DNA of 64,000 nt. Origin: Streptomyces sp. NBC_00239. Its GTDB lineage: Bacteria; Actinomycetota; Actinomycetes; Streptomycetales; Streptomycetaceae. The DNA lies in assembly GCF_036194065.1 (NCBI RefSeq), contig NZ_CP108095.1, forward strand, positions 6,448,001 through 6,512,000, read 5' to 3'. Shown piece after piece: positions 45,584-54,836 of this stretch (positions within the stretch are counted from its first letter, which is position 1; the number at the start of each line of letters is the position of its first letter). The notes under the pieces were generated by a model, which was given only the letters and a program-made list of their open reading frames with translations, did no database searches and was not told the DNA's origin. A program made the translations under genes and the position numbers.

Positions 45584-46375
45584 TCAGTTCTTGACGACGG
45601 CCGCCTTCTCGATCGTGACGGCCTTCTTCGGCGCGCCGTCGGTCGAGCCGCCGGTCACACCCGCCTTGGCCACGTCGTTGACGGCCTTCAGGCCGGCCGC
45701 GTCCATGGTGCCGAACGGGGTGTAGCTCGGGGGCAGCTTGCTGTCCTTGTAGACCAGGAAGAACTGGCTGCCGCCGGAGCCCGGCTGGCCCGTGTTGGCC
45801 ATCGCGACCGTGCCCGCCGGGTACGTGACCGTACCGTCCGAGCCGGCCTTGCCGAGCCCGCCCAGGTTCTCGTCCGGGATGGTGTAGCCGGGGCCGCCGG
45901 TGCCGGTGCCCTGCGGGTCGCCGCACTGCAGGACGAAGATCCCGCCCGTGGTGAGGCGGTGGCACTTGGTCTTGTCGAAGTAGTGCTGGTCCGCCAGCGA
46001 CTTGAACGAGTTGACCGTGTGCGGGGTCTTCGCCGCGTCCATCGCGATGGCGATCTTGCCCTGGTCGGTGTCCAGGGTGAAGGTGTACTTCGCCTTCTGG
46101 TCGACGGCCATGGCCGGCTCGGCCTTCTTCGAGGCCTCGGGGGAGGGCGTGGCGGAGCCGGAGCCGGAGGCCGCGGGGGTCACCGTCTCCTTCTCGTCCT
46201 TGTCGAAGACACCGCCGGCAATGCCGCCGATCACGGCCGCGGCCACCACGGCCACCGCCGAACCGATGACGAGGGCGCGCTGGCGCGACTTGCGCCGCGC
46301 CTCGGCCCTGCGCTGCTGCTGCCGCTCGAACTTCTCCCTGGCGAGCTGCCGCCGCCGCTGATCGCTCGTGACCAC
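45584..46375 (-). CDS. Membrane-anchored cyclophilin-type peptidyl-prolyl isomerase
   Basis: 263 residues, GTG with AAGGAGA upstream. A very basic cytoplasmic start (RRRQLAREKFERQQQRRAEARRKSRQR) precedes one membrane helix (ALVIGSAVAVVAAAVIGGIAGGVF), a Ser/Pro linker and a cyclophilin domain (YTFTLDTDQGKIAIAMDA...NSFKSLADQHYFDKTKCHRL...FVLQCGDPQGTGTGGPGYTIPDE...GTVAMANTGQPGSGGSQFFLVY). The domain should lie outside the membrane and help fold exported proteins. The two cysteines (KCHRL, LQCGD) could form a disulfide outside. It shares a divergent gap with the MBL hydrolase gene. Confidence 0.92.
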   Translation of the reverse strand: MVTSDQRRRQLAREKFERQQQRRAEARRKSRQRALVIGSAVAVVAAAVIGGIAGGVFDKDEKETVTPAASGSGSATPSPEASKKAEPAMAVDQKAKYTFTLDTDQGKIAIAMDAAKTPHTVNSFKSLADQHYFDKTKCHRLTTGGIFVLQCGDPQGTGTGGPGYTIPDENLGGLGKAGSDGTVTYPAGTVAMANTGQPGSGGSQFFLVYKDSKLPPSYTPFGTMDAAGLKAVNDVAKAGVTGGSTDGAPKKAVTIEKAAVVKN

Positions 46376-46554
46376 CGGGTCGTCTCCTTGTGCGTGTCTG
46401 GTACAGCCGTCCGGGCTGGGGTTAGGCCGTACCGTATATGGGTTCGCTGTGTGATGAGCAGCGCCGGTAGGCTCTGGTCTGCCACAACCTCCATCCGGAT
46501 GACCGTGGCCGGACCGCCGGACGACAGTTACCGGACGACATTTAAGGGACGAAC

Positions 46555-47265
46555 GTGCTCATTGCCGGGTTCCCCGCCGGGGCCTGGGGGACCAACTGCT
46601 ACGTGGTCGCCCCCGCCGCCGGCGAGGAGTGCGTCATCATCGACCCGGGCCACCAGGCCGCCCAGGGAGTCGAGGAGACGCTGAAGAAGCACCGTCTCAA
46701 GCCCGTCGCCGTCGTCCTCACCCACGGCCACATCGACCACGTGGCCTCGGTGGTGCCCGTGTGCGGCGCCCACGACGTGCCCGCCTGGATCCACCCCGAG
46801 GACCGGTACATGATGAGCGACCCCGAGAAGGCGCTCGGCCGCTCGATCGGGATGCCGCTGATGGGCGAGCTGACCGTGGGCGAGCCCGACGACGTCCGCG
46901 AGCTGACCGACGGCGCCGCCCTGAAGCTGGCGGGCCTCGACTTCTCCGTCGCGCACGCGCCCGGCCATACCAAGGGGTCGGTGGCCTTCCGGATGCCCGA
47001 GTCCGCGGACGTACCGTCCGTCTTCTTCTCGGGCGACCTGCTCTTCGCCGGCTCCATCGGACGCACCGACCTGCCCGGCGGCTCCCACGCCGAGATCCTC
47101 GAGTCGCTGGCCCGCGTGTGCCTGCCGCTCGACGACTCGACCGTGGTGCTGTCCGGCCACGGTCCCCAGACCACCATCGGCCGTGAGCGCGCGACCAACC
47201 CCTACCTGAGGGAAGTCGCCGCCGGCCTGGGAGGCGGCCACGCCGCCCCACGACGAGGAATGTGA
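46555..47265 (+). CDS. Metallo-beta-lactamase-fold hydrolase (glyoxalase II-like)
   Basis: 236 residues, GTG start. The MBL motifs are complete: [17 protein letters not shown] (HxHxDH), [36 protein letters not shown] and [22 protein letters not shown], the two-metal site of glyoxalase II-like enzymes. The physiological substrate is unknown. Mycothiol-dependent glyoxalase or a general thioester hydrolase are reasonable guesses for an actinomycete. It ends ten bases before hisS and is probably translated with it. Confidence 0.88.
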   Translation: MLIAGFPAGAWGTNCYVVAPAAGEECVIIDPGHQAAQGVEETLKKHRLKPVAVVLTHGHIDHVASVVPVCGAHDVPAWIHPEDRYMMSDPEKALGRSIGMPLMGELTVGEPDDVRELTDGAALKLAGLDFSVAHAPGHTKGSVAFRMPESADVPSVFFSGDLLFAGSIGRTDLPGGSHAEILESLARVCLPLDDSTVVLSGHGPQTTIGRERATNPYLREVAAGLGGGHAAPRRGM

Positions 47266-47275
47266 CGAGAGTTTC

Positions 47276-48538
47276 GTGAGCACCTTCAAGGCCCCCAAGG
47301 GCACCTACGACCTCATCCCGCCGTTCTCCGCGAAGTACCTCGCCGTCCGCGAGGCCATCTCCGCCCCGCTGCGCACCTCCGGGTACGGGTACGTCGAGAC
47401 GCCCGGCTTCGAGGACGTCGGCCTGTTCGCCCGCGGTGTGGGCGAGTCCACCGACATCGTGTCGAAGGAGATGTACGCGTTCGAGACGAAGGGCGGCGAC
47501 AAGCTCGCCCTGCGCCCCGAGGGCACCGCGTCCGTGCTGCGCGCCGCGCTGGAGGCGAGCCTGCACAAGCAGGGCAACCTGCCGGTCAAGCTCTGGTACT
47601 CCGGCTCGTACTACCGCTACGAGCGTCCGCAGAAGGGCCGCTACCGCCACTTCTCGCAGGTCGGCGCCGAGGCGATCGGTGCCGAGGACCCCGCGTTGGA
47701 CGCCGAGCTGATCATCCTGGCCGACCAGGCGTACCGCTCGCTGGGCCTGCGCACCTTCCGGATCCTGCTCAACTCGCTGGGCGACAAGGAGTGCCGACCC
47801 GTCTACCGCGAGGCGCTCCAGACCTTCCTGCGCGGCCTCGACCTCGACGAGGAGACCGTCCGCCGGGCCGAGATCAACCCGCTGCGCGTCCTCGACGACA
47901 AGCGGGCCGACGTCCAGAAGCAGCTGGTCGGCGCGCCGGTGCTGCGCGACTACCTGTGCGACGCGTGCAAGGCATACCACGAGGAGGTGCGCGCGCTGAT
48001 CACGGCCGCGGGCGTGGCCTTCGAGGACGACGAGAAGCTGGTCCGCGGCCTGGACTACTACACCCGCACCACCTTCGAGTTCGTGCACGACGGCCTCGGC
48101 TCGCAGTCCGCGGTCGGCGGCGGCGGCCGGTACGACGGCCTGTCCGAGATGATCGGCGGCCCCGCGCTGCCGTCCGTCGGCTGGGCGCTCGGCGTGGACC
48201 GCACGGTGCTGGCGCTGGAGGCCGAGGGCATCGAGCTCGACATCCCGGCGACCACCCAGGTCTTCGCGGTGCCGCTCGGCGACGAGGCGCGGCGGCTGCT
48301 CTTCGGCACGGTCACCGAGCTGCGGAAGGCCGGCGTCGCGGCCGACTTCGCGTACGGGGGCAAGGGCCTCAAGGGTGCGATGAAGGACGCGAACCGGTCC
48401 GGTGCGCGGTTGACCCTCGTCGCGGGCGAGCGGGACCTCGCCGAGGGAGTGGTCCAGCTCAAGGACATGGCGTCCGGCGAGCAGAGTGCGGTGCCGGTGG
48501 GCGAGCTCGTCGCGGCGGTCCGCGCGCGCCTGGCCTGA
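47276..48538 (+). CDS. hisS: Histidyl-tRNA synthetase
   Basis: 420 residues, GTG start. Class II core: [21 protein letters not shown], motif 2 [30 protein letters not shown], the histidine-specific motifs [16 protein letters not shown] and [29 protein letters not shown], and the anticodon domain at about 325-420 ([15 protein letters not shown]...[23 protein letters not shown]). It charges tRNA-His in the cytoplasm. Confidence 0.97.
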   Translation: MSTFKAPKGTYDLIPPFSAKYLAVREAISAPLRTSGYGYVETPGFEDVGLFARGVGESTDIVSKEMYAFETKGGDKLALRPEGTASVLRAALEASLHKQGNLPVKLWYSGSYYRYERPQKGRYRHFSQVGAEAIGAEDPALDAELIILADQAYRSLGLRTFRILLNSLGDKECRPVYREALQTFLRGLDLDEETVRRAEINPLRVLDDKRADVQKQLVGAPVLRDYLCDACKAYHEEVRALITAAGVAFEDDEKLVRGLDYYTRTTFEFVHDGLGSQSAVGGGGRYDGLSEMIGGPALPSVGWALGVDRTVLALEAEGIELDIPATTQVFAVPLGDEARRLLFGTVTELRKAGVAADFAYGGKGLKGAMKDANRSGARLTLVAGERDLAEGVVQLKDMASGEQSAVPVGELVAAVRARLA

Positions 48539-48965
48539 CCCGGCACGTCCAGCCTCGCCGGTGTCCGGGGCGCCCCTGCAGCCTCGCCGGCTGCCCGAGG
48601 GGCCACCCCAGCCTCGCCGGTGCCCGGGCGGCAACCTCCAGCCTCGCCGGCGTTTGAGGCGCGGGTCCGGGCGGAGCCCGGTGCCCGGCGGAGCCGGGTT
48701 GCAGTCTTGGGGCTCCGCCCCAAACCCCGCGCCTCAAACGCCGGCGAGGCTGGGTGTTGCGCCCCAGGGCACTGGCGAGGCTGCGTCGGGCCCCGTCCGA
48801 GGTCCCGCCTCAAACGCCGGCGAGGCTGGAGTCGCAGCCAAGGAGGTCATGCCGGGCAGCGGGCGAGGCTGGAAGTTGCGCCCCAGGGCGCCGGCGAGGC
48901 TGGGGCGGGTCCCGCCCGAGGGGGCATGCCGGGCGGCCGGCGGGCTGGGAGGGGGCGTGGGGTGG
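48539..48965. other. Gene-free gap after hisS filled with repeat elements
   Basis: No gene recognised. From 48545 on, GCCTCGCCGG half-arms recur every 30-40 bp, followed by cloverleaf copy D (48639-48752), another right arm at 48808-48828 and further decayed halves (CAGGGC-N-GGCGAGGCTG) up to about 48930. Confidence 0.75.
48639..48752 (+). repeat. Dispersed cloverleaf-type palindromic element, copy D
   Basis: The end arms again pair over 25 bases (CCTCGCCGGCGTTTGAGG core). Inside are CCGGGCGGAGCCCGG, CCCGGCGGAGCCGGG and TTGGGGCTCCGCCCCAA. Same orientation as copies A and B. Confidence 0.88.
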
Positions 48966-49586
48966 TTACAGGAGGCCGTGGCGCATGGCGGTCGTCACCG
49001 CCGCCGTCCGGTCGGTCACCGACAGCTTGCCGAAGACGCGCAGCAGATGCGTCTTCACCGTGGACTCGGCCACGAACAGCCGCCGCCCGATCTCCGCGTT
49101 CGTCGCCCCCTCCGCGACCAGCCGCAGCACCGCCACCTCGCGGTCCGACAGCCGCGGCCGCTCCGGCCGGGTCCTGAGCCGGTCCACCAGCCGGCCCGCC
49201 ACCGACGGCGCGAGCACCGTCTCGCCGCGCACGGCCGCCCGGATCGCCTCCGCCAGCTCCCCGCGGGCCATGTCCTTGAGCAGGTAGCCCGCGGCCCCCG
49301 CCTCCACGGCCCGCAGGATGTCCCGGTCCTCCTCGTACGTGGTCAGCACCACCACCCGGCACGGCAGCCCGGCCGCCGTGATCCGGCCGATCGACTCCAC
49401 CCCGTCGCCGCCCGGCATCCGCAGGTCCATCAGGACCAGGTCCGGCAGGTGCTGCGCGGCCAGCGCCTCCGCCTGCGGACCGTTCGCCGCCTCCGCGACC
49501 ACCTCCAGGTCCGGTTCGGCGCTGAGCATGCCGCGCAGGCCCTCCCGTACCACCGGATGGTCATCGGCCAGCAGGATGCGGATCAT
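48966..49586 (-). CDS. NarL/LuxR-family response regulator
   Basis: 206 residues from the ATG at 49586, which has GAGGAG ten bases upstream; a GTG at 49604 overlaps the kinase stop and would add six residues. Receiver domain: acidic pair Asp8-Asp9, phospho-acceptor Asp54 in LVLMDLRMPGGDG, the switch Thr in VVLTTYEED and the Lys in YLLKDMA. The LuxR helix-turn-helix is LSDREVAVLRLVAEGATNAEIGRRLFVAESTVKTHLLRVFGKL (about 146-188). It should be phosphorylated by the kinase encoded just upstream and control the ABC exporter operon. The 18-bp inverted repeat at 52601-52618 is a candidate site. Confidence 0.92.
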   Translation of the reverse strand: MIRILLADDHPVVREGLRGMLSAEPDLEVVAEAANGPQAEALAAQHLPDLVLMDLRMPGGDGVESIGRITAAGLPCRVVVLTTYEEDRDILRAVEAGAAGYLLKDMARGELAEAIRAAVRGETVLAPSVAGRLVDRLRTRPERPRLSDREVAVLRLVAEGATNAEIGRRLFVAESTVKTHLLRVFGKLSVTDRTAAVTTAMRHGLL

Positions 49587-49600
49587 GGGCGTACGGCTCC

Positions 49601-50836
49601 TCACGCGACGGGAAGGGTGACGGTGACGGTGGTGCCCTCGCCCGGTGCGCTGCGCACCTCGGCCGTCCCGCCGACCTCGGCGGCGCGGGCCCGCAGGCCG
49701 CTCAGGCCGTAGCCGCGGGCGGGGCGTGCGGGGTCGAAGCCCCGGCCGGTGTCCCGGACCGACACCGTCAGCTCCCGGTCACCGTAGGTCAGGGCGAGCG
49801 CGGCGCGCGCGCCGGGTCCGGCGTGCTTGGCGGCGTTGGCGAGGGCCTCCTGGCAGCTGCGCAGCGCGACCACCTCCAGGCCGGGCGGCAGCGCCCGTAC
49901 CGCGCCGGTGACGGTGACCGCGGCCGGCGGGTCGTGCCGGGCGGCGAGCCGGCCCACCGCGTCGGGCAGCGAGCCCCCGTCGAGGTCGGCGGGGGCGCCG
50001 CCGGCGACCAGGGCGCGGGCCTCGGCGAGGTTCTGCCGGGCGGTGCCCGCCATCAGGTCGAGGTGGCGGCGGGCCTGCGGAAGGTCGTGGTCGAGTTCCG
50101 ACTGGACGGCCTGGACGAGCATCAGGAGGCTGGTGAAGCCCTGGGCGAGGGTGTCGTGGATCTCGCGGGACATCCGCTCCCGTTCGGCGAGCGCGCCCCG
50201 CTCGGCCGAGAGCCGGGCCACTTCCTCCCGGCTGGCCTCCAACTCGGTGATGAGGGAAGCCCGTTCCCTGCTCTGGTCCATGATCCGGATGATCCAGACG
50301 CCGAAGAAGACGGAGAAGGCGAGGGTGGCGGCCGCGAAGACGCCGTTGGAGAACACGATCCGCGGGTCCGGCCGCCACAGCAGCGCCCACCCGGCGACCG
50401 GCACCAGGCTCACCACCGCCACGGCGGCCATCGCCCGGCGCACCGGCAGCAGCATGAAGCAGTGCGGAGCGAGAGCGAAGGTGATCAGCCGGGTCTCGCC
50501 GACGAGGAACGAGGCGGGCAGGAACAGCAGGAACGCCGGCACCAGGTAGCGCACCGCCCCGGCCGGGTCCTCGTCCCCTTCGAGCAGCCGCGGCCGGCCC
50601 GCCCGCAGGTACCAGGGGATCAGCAGGGCCAGCAGCCCGCCGGCCGCGAACCGGTAGCCGGCCGCCGGCATGCCGGCCCCGAGCACGAACACCTCGGTGG
50701 CCAGCCAGACCACCCCGAAGTACAGGTCCCAGGGCAGGAACCCGCGCTGCCACGCGTGCACCTCGCGGGCCCCGGCGGCGCGGGTGAGGGTCCTCAGCCG
50801 GCGCGGCGGCTCTTCCACCTGAAAGTCAGCAGACAC
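49601..50836 (-). CDS. Membrane sensor histidine kinase (HisKA_3/NarL-type)
   Basis: 411 residues, GTG at 50836 with GGAGGA eight bases upstream. The gene overlaps the end of the permease gene by 43 bases. Five or so membrane helices (about 38-180, DLYFGVVWLATEVFVLG onward) are followed by a coiled segment and the HisKA_3 box ERERMSREIHDTLAQGFTSLLMLV with phospho-acceptor His227. The ATPase has LRSCQEALANAAKHAGPGARAAL, VRDTGRGFDPA and GYGLSGLRARAAEVGG. It resembles DesK-like kinases with a compact membrane sensor and no large external loop, so it probably senses a membrane property or the exporter's state. Confidence 0.92.
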   Translation of the reverse strand: MSADFQVEEPPRRLRTLTRAAGAREVHAWQRGFLPWDLYFGVVWLATEVFVLGAGMPAAGYRFAAGGLLALLIPWYLRAGRPRLLEGDEDPAGAVRYLVPAFLLFLPASFLVGETRLITFALAPHCFMLLPVRRAMAAVAVVSLVPVAGWALLWRPDPRIVFSNGVFAAATLAFSVFFGVWIIRIMDQSRERASLITELEASREEVARLSAERGALAERERMSREIHDTLAQGFTSLLMLVQAVQSELDHDLPQARRHLDLMAGTARQNLAEARALVAGGAPADLDGGSLPDAVGRLAARHDPPAAVTVTGAVRALPPGLEVVALRSCQEALANAAKHAGPGARAALALTYGDRELTVSVRDTGRGFDPARPARGYGLSGLRARAAEVGGTAEVRSAPGEGTTVTVTLPVA

Positions 50837-51657
50837 AGGACCAATCCTCCGATGCACCAGGCGCCCAGGACCAGGGCGATCCTGCCGAACTCCCAGCTCC
50901 CCGCGGGTTCCAGGACCGCGGCGGACTCCGGGAGGAAGATCCCGCGGAAACCCTGGCACATCCACTTGAGCGGGAAGAACGAGCTGATGTTCAGCAGCCA
51001 CTGCGGGATCGCGTGGACCGGGATGAACACCCCGGAGGTGAACTGCAGGACCAGGAAGGGCAGTACGACCACGGAGCTGGCGCTCTTCCCCGAGCGCGGC
51101 AGGCTGCTGATCGCGATGCCCAGCAGGGCGCAGCCCGTCAGCCCCAGCACGAAGATCCAGGAGAACGTGAGCCAGCGGGCGGCCGTCGACGGCAGGTCGA
51201 GGTCGAAGAGGGCGGTGCCCACGAGCAGCAGGAGGGCCGTCTCCAGCAGGCCGGTGACCAGCACCATCCACAGTTTGCCGAGGAAGTACGCGGCCGGCGG
51301 CATCGGGGTGCCGCTGAGCCTGCGCAGCACCTGCTCGTCCCGTTCGACGGCGATGGAGATGCCCAGGGACTGGAAGCTCACCGACATGATGCCCGCGGCG
51401 ATCATGCCGGCCGCGTAGAGCTGGGAGGCGGTCACCCCGGCGCCCTCGACGTCGTCGCCGAAGATCGAGGCGAAGAGGGCGAGGAAGACGACGGGGAAGG
51501 CGAAGGTGAAGACCACCGCGTCGCGCCGGCGGGCGAACTGCTTCAGCTCCAGCAGGCCGCGGCTGAGCCCGAGCGACCAGGTGCCGGGCAGGGCCCGTAC
51601 GGAGGTCCGTACGGCGGGTGCCTTCGCGGTGGCGGTTCCGGTGGTGTGCGTGCTCAT
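50794..51657 (-). CDS. ABC-2 type transporter permease
   Basis: 287 residues, ATG at 51657 overlapping the ATPase stop (ATGA). Six membrane helices in the ABC-2 layout: VFTFAFPVVFLALFASIFG, GMIAAGIMSVSFQSLGISIAVERDEQVLRRLSGTPMPPAAYFLGKLW (the typical coupling segment), VLVTGLLETALLLLVGTALF, FSWIFVLGLTGCALLGIAISSL and two more near the end. It forms the membrane part of an exporter for a drug, lipid or peptide; the cargo is unknown. Confidence 0.93.
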   Translation of the reverse strand: MSTHTTGTATAKAPAVRTSVRALPGTWSLGLSRGLLELKQFARRRDAVVFTFAFPVVFLALFASIFGDDVEGAGVTASQLYAAGMIAAGIMSVSFQSLGISIAVERDEQVLRRLSGTPMPPAAYFLGKLWMVLVTGLLETALLLLVGTALFDLDLPSTAARWLTFSWIFVLGLTGCALLGIAISSLPRSGKSASSVVVLPFLVLQFTSGVFIPVHAIPQWLLNISSFFPLKWMCQGFRGIFLPESAAVLEPAGSWEFGRIALVLGAWCIGGLVLCLLTFRWKSRRAG

Positions 51658-52544
51658 CGCGCGTCCTCCTGCGGGGTGCCGTTCGGTGTCTGGGGGGTGC
51701 CGGACTGGCCTGTCAGGCGCAGGTACACGTCCTCCAGGGTGGGGCGGCTGATCCGCAGCCCCGGGACCTCGCCGCCGAAGCGGGCCGCGAGGTCGGCGAC
51801 GGTGGCGGTGGGCGTGTCCGTCTCCGTGCGGTGCGCGGCGCCGTCTGCTCCGGTCCACTCGACGGTCGCGCCGGTGCCGAAGCGGGTCCGCAGCGCGGCC
51901 GGCTCGCCCTGGGCGACGACCCTGCCGCGGGCGACCACCGCGAGGCGGTCCGCGAGGGCCTCGGCCTCCTCCAGGTAGTGCGTGGTGAGCACGATCGTCG
52001 TGCCCTCGGCCGCCAGCAGCCGGATCAGGTCCCAGAACTGCCGGCGCGCCGCCGGGTCGAAGCCGGTCGTCGGCTCGTCCAGGAGCAGCAGCTCCGGGCC
52101 GCCGATCACGCCGAGCGCCACGTCGAGCCGCCGCCGCTGGCCGCCGGACAGCCCCTTGATCCGGTGGTCGCGCTTCTCCTCCAGGCCCACCAGGGCGATC
52201 ACCTCGGCGGGGTCACGGGGCGCCGGGTAGTAGCGGGCGAAGTGCTCCACCGTCTCGCGCACCGTCAGTTCGGCGGGCGCCGACTCGTCCTGCCAGACGA
52301 TGCCCACCTTCGCGCGCCAGGCCCGGCCGCCGGCCGCCGGGTCGGTGCCGAGCACCGCCACCTCGCCGCCGTCCCGCGACCGGTACCCCTGGAGGATCTC
52401 CACCGTCGTGCTCTTGCCCGCCCCGTTGGGTCCGAGCAGCCCGAAGACCTCCCCCCGCCGGATCTCCAGGTCCAGTCCGTCCACCGCCGTGACCCCGCCG
52501 TACTGCTTGCGGAGCCCGCGTACTTCCACCGCGAGTGCTGTCAT
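51654..52544 (-). CDS. ABC transporter ATP-binding protein
   Basis: 296 residues, ATG at 52544. Walker A GPNGAGKST, Q-loop VGIVWQDESAPAEL, signature LSGGQRRRLDVALGVIGGPELLLLDEPTTGFDP, H-loop LTTHYLEEAEALADR. The C-terminal 80 residues (ALRTRFGTGATVEWTGADG...) form the small domain of DrrA-type ATPases. With the permease it makes a complete exporter. Order of the operon: ATPase, permease, kinase, regulator, all with overlaps, so the two-component system is expressed with the pump. Confidence 0.95.
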   Translation of the reverse strand: MTALAVEVRGLRKQYGGVTAVDGLDLEIRRGEVFGLLGPNGAGKSTTVEILQGYRSRDGGEVAVLGTDPAAGGRAWRAKVGIVWQDESAPAELTVRETVEHFARYYPAPRDPAEVIALVGLEEKRDHRIKGLSGGQRRRLDVALGVIGGPELLLLDEPTTGFDPAARRQFWDLIRLLAAEGTTIVLTTHYLEEAEALADRLAVVARGRVVAQGEPAALRTRFGTGATVEWTGADGAAHRTETDTPTATVADLAARFGGEVPGLRISRPTLEDVYLRLTGQSGTPQTPNGTPQEDAR

Positions 52545-52600
52545 GCCCTGAGCGTCCCGTGGAATCCGGCCCGCCGGTCCCTCCGGGAGGACGCCCTTAT

Positions 52601-52618
52601 GTCCACCGAACGGTGGAC
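52601..52618 (-). promoter_or_regulatory. Candidate response-regulator operator before the ABC operon
   Basis: GTCCACCGAACGGTGGAC is an 18-bp inverted repeat with 8-bp perfect arms and a 2-bp centre, 57 bases upstream of the ATPase start codon. NarL-type regulators bind sites of this size. It lies in the 140-base gap shared with the divergent VKOR gene, so it could act on both. Confidence 0.5.
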
Positions 52619-52684
52619 AGCGCCCCGGGTGCGGCACAATGACCGTGCTCCCGGGCCTGACCCACCGGCCCACGACTGGACGGG

Positions 52685-53305
52685 ATGACGGAACGCCGTA
52701 TGACGACTACAGGGGCGGACACCTCGCGGAGCGTGGGCGGCAGCCGCGCACTGGCCTGGCTGCTCGTGATCACGGGTGCGGCGGGACTGCTCGCCGCCTG
52801 GGTGATCACGATCGACAAGTTCAAGCTGCTCGAAGACCCGGACTTCGTGCCCGGATGCAGCTTCAACCCGGTCGTGGCCTGCGGCAACATCATGAAGAGC
52901 GACCAGGCGTCGGCCTTCGGCTTCCCGAACCCGATGCTCGGGCTCGTCGCCTACGGCATGGTCGTGTGCGTGGGCGTGAGCCTGCTCGCCGGGGCCCGGT
53001 TCCGCGGCTGGTACTGGCTGACCTTCAACGCGGGCGCGCTCTTCGGTGTCGGCTTCTGCATGTGGCTGATGTTCCAGTCGCTGTACCGCATCAACTCGCT
53101 GTGCCTGTGGTGCTGCCTGGCCTGGGTCGCCACGATCGTGCTGTTCTGGTACCTCACCGCGCACAACGTCCGCGCCGGCCTGCTGCCCGCGCCGGGCTGG
53201 CTCAAGGGCTTCTTCGCCGAGTTCACCTGGGTCCTGCCGGTCCTGCACATCGGGATCATCGGCATGCTGATCCTGACCCGCTGGTGGGACTTCTGGACCT
53301 CCTGA
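52685..53305 (+). CDS. Vitamin K epoxide reductase (VKOR) family membrane protein
   Basis: 206 residues from the ATG at 52685; ATG at 52700 is possible. Four to five helices. The active-site pair is Cys140-Leu-Trp-Cys143 in INSLCLWCCLAW, and the loop cysteines Cys58 and Cys66 (VPGCSFNPVVACGNIM) are in place, together with FGFPNPMLGL where the conserved Ser/Thr usually lies. It should reoxidise a DsbA-like thiol oxidase outside the membrane using quinone. The DsbA-like protein at 11633-12157 is cytoplasmic, so its redox partner is elsewhere. Confidence 0.9.
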   Translation: MTERRMTTTGADTSRSVGGSRALAWLLVITGAAGLLAAWVITIDKFKLLEDPDFVPGCSFNPVVACGNIMKSDQASAFGFPNPMLGLVAYGMVVCVGVSLLAGARFRGWYWLTFNAGALFGVGFCMWLMFQSLYRINSLCLWCCLAWVATIVLFWYLTAHNVRAGLLPAPGWLKGFFAEFTWVLPVLHIGIIGMLILTRWWDFWTS

Positions 53306-53390
53306 CCTCCTGACCGCAGCCGGTCCCCGCCGGTCCCGTCCGGGTCCCGTTCCGGACCGCGCTGTCGGTGGGCTCGCTTAGGCTTCCGGT

Positions 53391-54740
53391 GTGGAACCAG
53401 ACCTCTTCACCGCCGCAGCCGAAGACCGTCAGGCGAAGGACCCCGCCAGTTCTCCGCTCGCCGTCCGGATGCGCCCGCGCACCCTGGACGAGGTCGTCGG
53501 CCAGCAGCACCTGCTGAAGCCCGGCTCGCCGCTGCGCCGGCTCGTCGGGGACGGGGCGGGCGGACCGGCCGGGGCGTCCTCGGTGATCCTGTGGGGTCCG
53601 CCGGGGATCGGCAAGACGACGCTCGCGTACGTGGTGAGCCAGGCGACGAAGAAGCGTTTCGTGGAGCTGTCCGCGATCACGGCCGGCGTGAAAGAGGTAC
53701 GGGCCGTCATCGAGGGCGCCAAGCGCGCGGCCGGCGGCTACGGCAAGGACACGGTCCTCTTCCTCGACGAGATCCACCGCTTCAGCAAGGCGCAGCAGGA
53801 CTCCCTGCTCCCGGCCGTGGAGAACCGCTGGGTCACGCTGATCGCCGCGACCACGGAGAACCCGTACTTCTCGATCATCTCGCCGCTGCTGTCGAGGTCC
53901 CTGCTGCTCACGCTGGAACCGCTGACCGACGACGACCTGAGCGCGCTGATGCACCGGGCACTGACCGAGGAGCGGGGGCTAGGCGGCGCGGTCACGCTGC
54001 CCGCCGACGCCGAGGCGCACCTGCTGCGCATCGCAGGCGGGGACGCCCGGCGCGCCCTGACCGCGCTGGAGGCGGGCGCCGGATCGGCCATCGCCAAGGG
54101 CGAGCCGGAGATCACCCTGACGACGGTCGAGGAGGCCGTGGACCGGGCGGCGGTGAAGTACGACCGGGACGGCGACCAGCACTACGACGTGGCCAGCGCC
54201 CTGATCAAGTCGATCCGCGGCTCGGACGTGGACGCGGCGCTGCACTACCTGGCCCGGATGATCGAGGCGGGGGAGGACCCGCGGTTCATCGCCCGGCGGC
54301 TGATGATCTCCGCGAGCGAGGACATCGGCCTCGCCGACCCGACCGCGCTGCCGACCGCCGTGGCCGCCGCCCAGGCCGTCGCCATGATCGGTTTCCCGGA
54401 AGCGGCCCTGACCCTCAGCCACGCCACGATCGCGCTGGCCCTGGCCCCCAAGTCGAACACCGCCACGACCGCGATCGGCGCCGCGCTCGCCGACGTGCGC
54501 GCGGGTCTGGCCGGGCCGGTGCCGCCGCATCTGCGGGACGGGCACTACAAGGGGGCCAAGAAGCTGGGTCACGCGCAGGGGTACGTGTATCCGCACGACG
54601 TGCCGGGGGCGATCGCCGCGCAGCAGTACGCGCCGGACGCGGTGCACGGCAAGCGGTATTACGAGCCGACGCGGTACGGGGCCGAGGCGCGGTACGCGGA
54701 CGTCGTCGAGAAGGTCCGCGAGCGGCTGCGCGGCGCCTGA
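53391..54740 (+). CDS. rarA: Replication-associated recombination protein A (RarA/MgsA)
   Basis: 449 residues, GTG start. AAA+ motor of the clamp-loader type: Walker [10 protein letters not shown] near 68-76, Walker [24 protein letters not shown], sensor [20 protein letters not shown], then the RarA-specific C-terminal tetramerisation part with [44 protein letters not shown] and the end [27 protein letters not shown]. It acts at stalled replication forks in the cytoplasm. Confidence 0.95.
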   Translation: MEPDLFTAAAEDRQAKDPASSPLAVRMRPRTLDEVVGQQHLLKPGSPLRRLVGDGAGGPAGASSVILWGPPGIGKTTLAYVVSQATKKRFVELSAITAGVKEVRAVIEGAKRAAGGYGKDTVLFLDEIHRFSKAQQDSLLPAVENRWVTLIAATTENPYFSIISPLLSRSLLLTLEPLTDDDLSALMHRALTEERGLGGAVTLPADAEAHLLRIAGGDARRALTALEAGAGSAIAKGEPEITLTTVEEAVDRAAVKYDRDGDQHYDVASALIKSIRGSDVDAALHYLARMIEAGEDPRFIARRLMISASEDIGLADPTALPTAVAAAQAVAMIGFPEAALTLSHATIALALAPKSNTATTAIGAALADVRAGLAGPVPPHLRDGHYKGAKKLGHAQGYVYPHDVPGAIAAQQYAPDAVHGKRYYEPTRYGAEARYADVVEKVRERLRGA

Positions 54741-54836
54741 CCGGGCGGGGCACCGCCCCGGACCCCGCTCCTCAACCCCCCCGGACTCCGTCCGGGGGAC
54801 CCCCAGGAGGGGCTGGATTTGTCCTACGCTCCCCGC

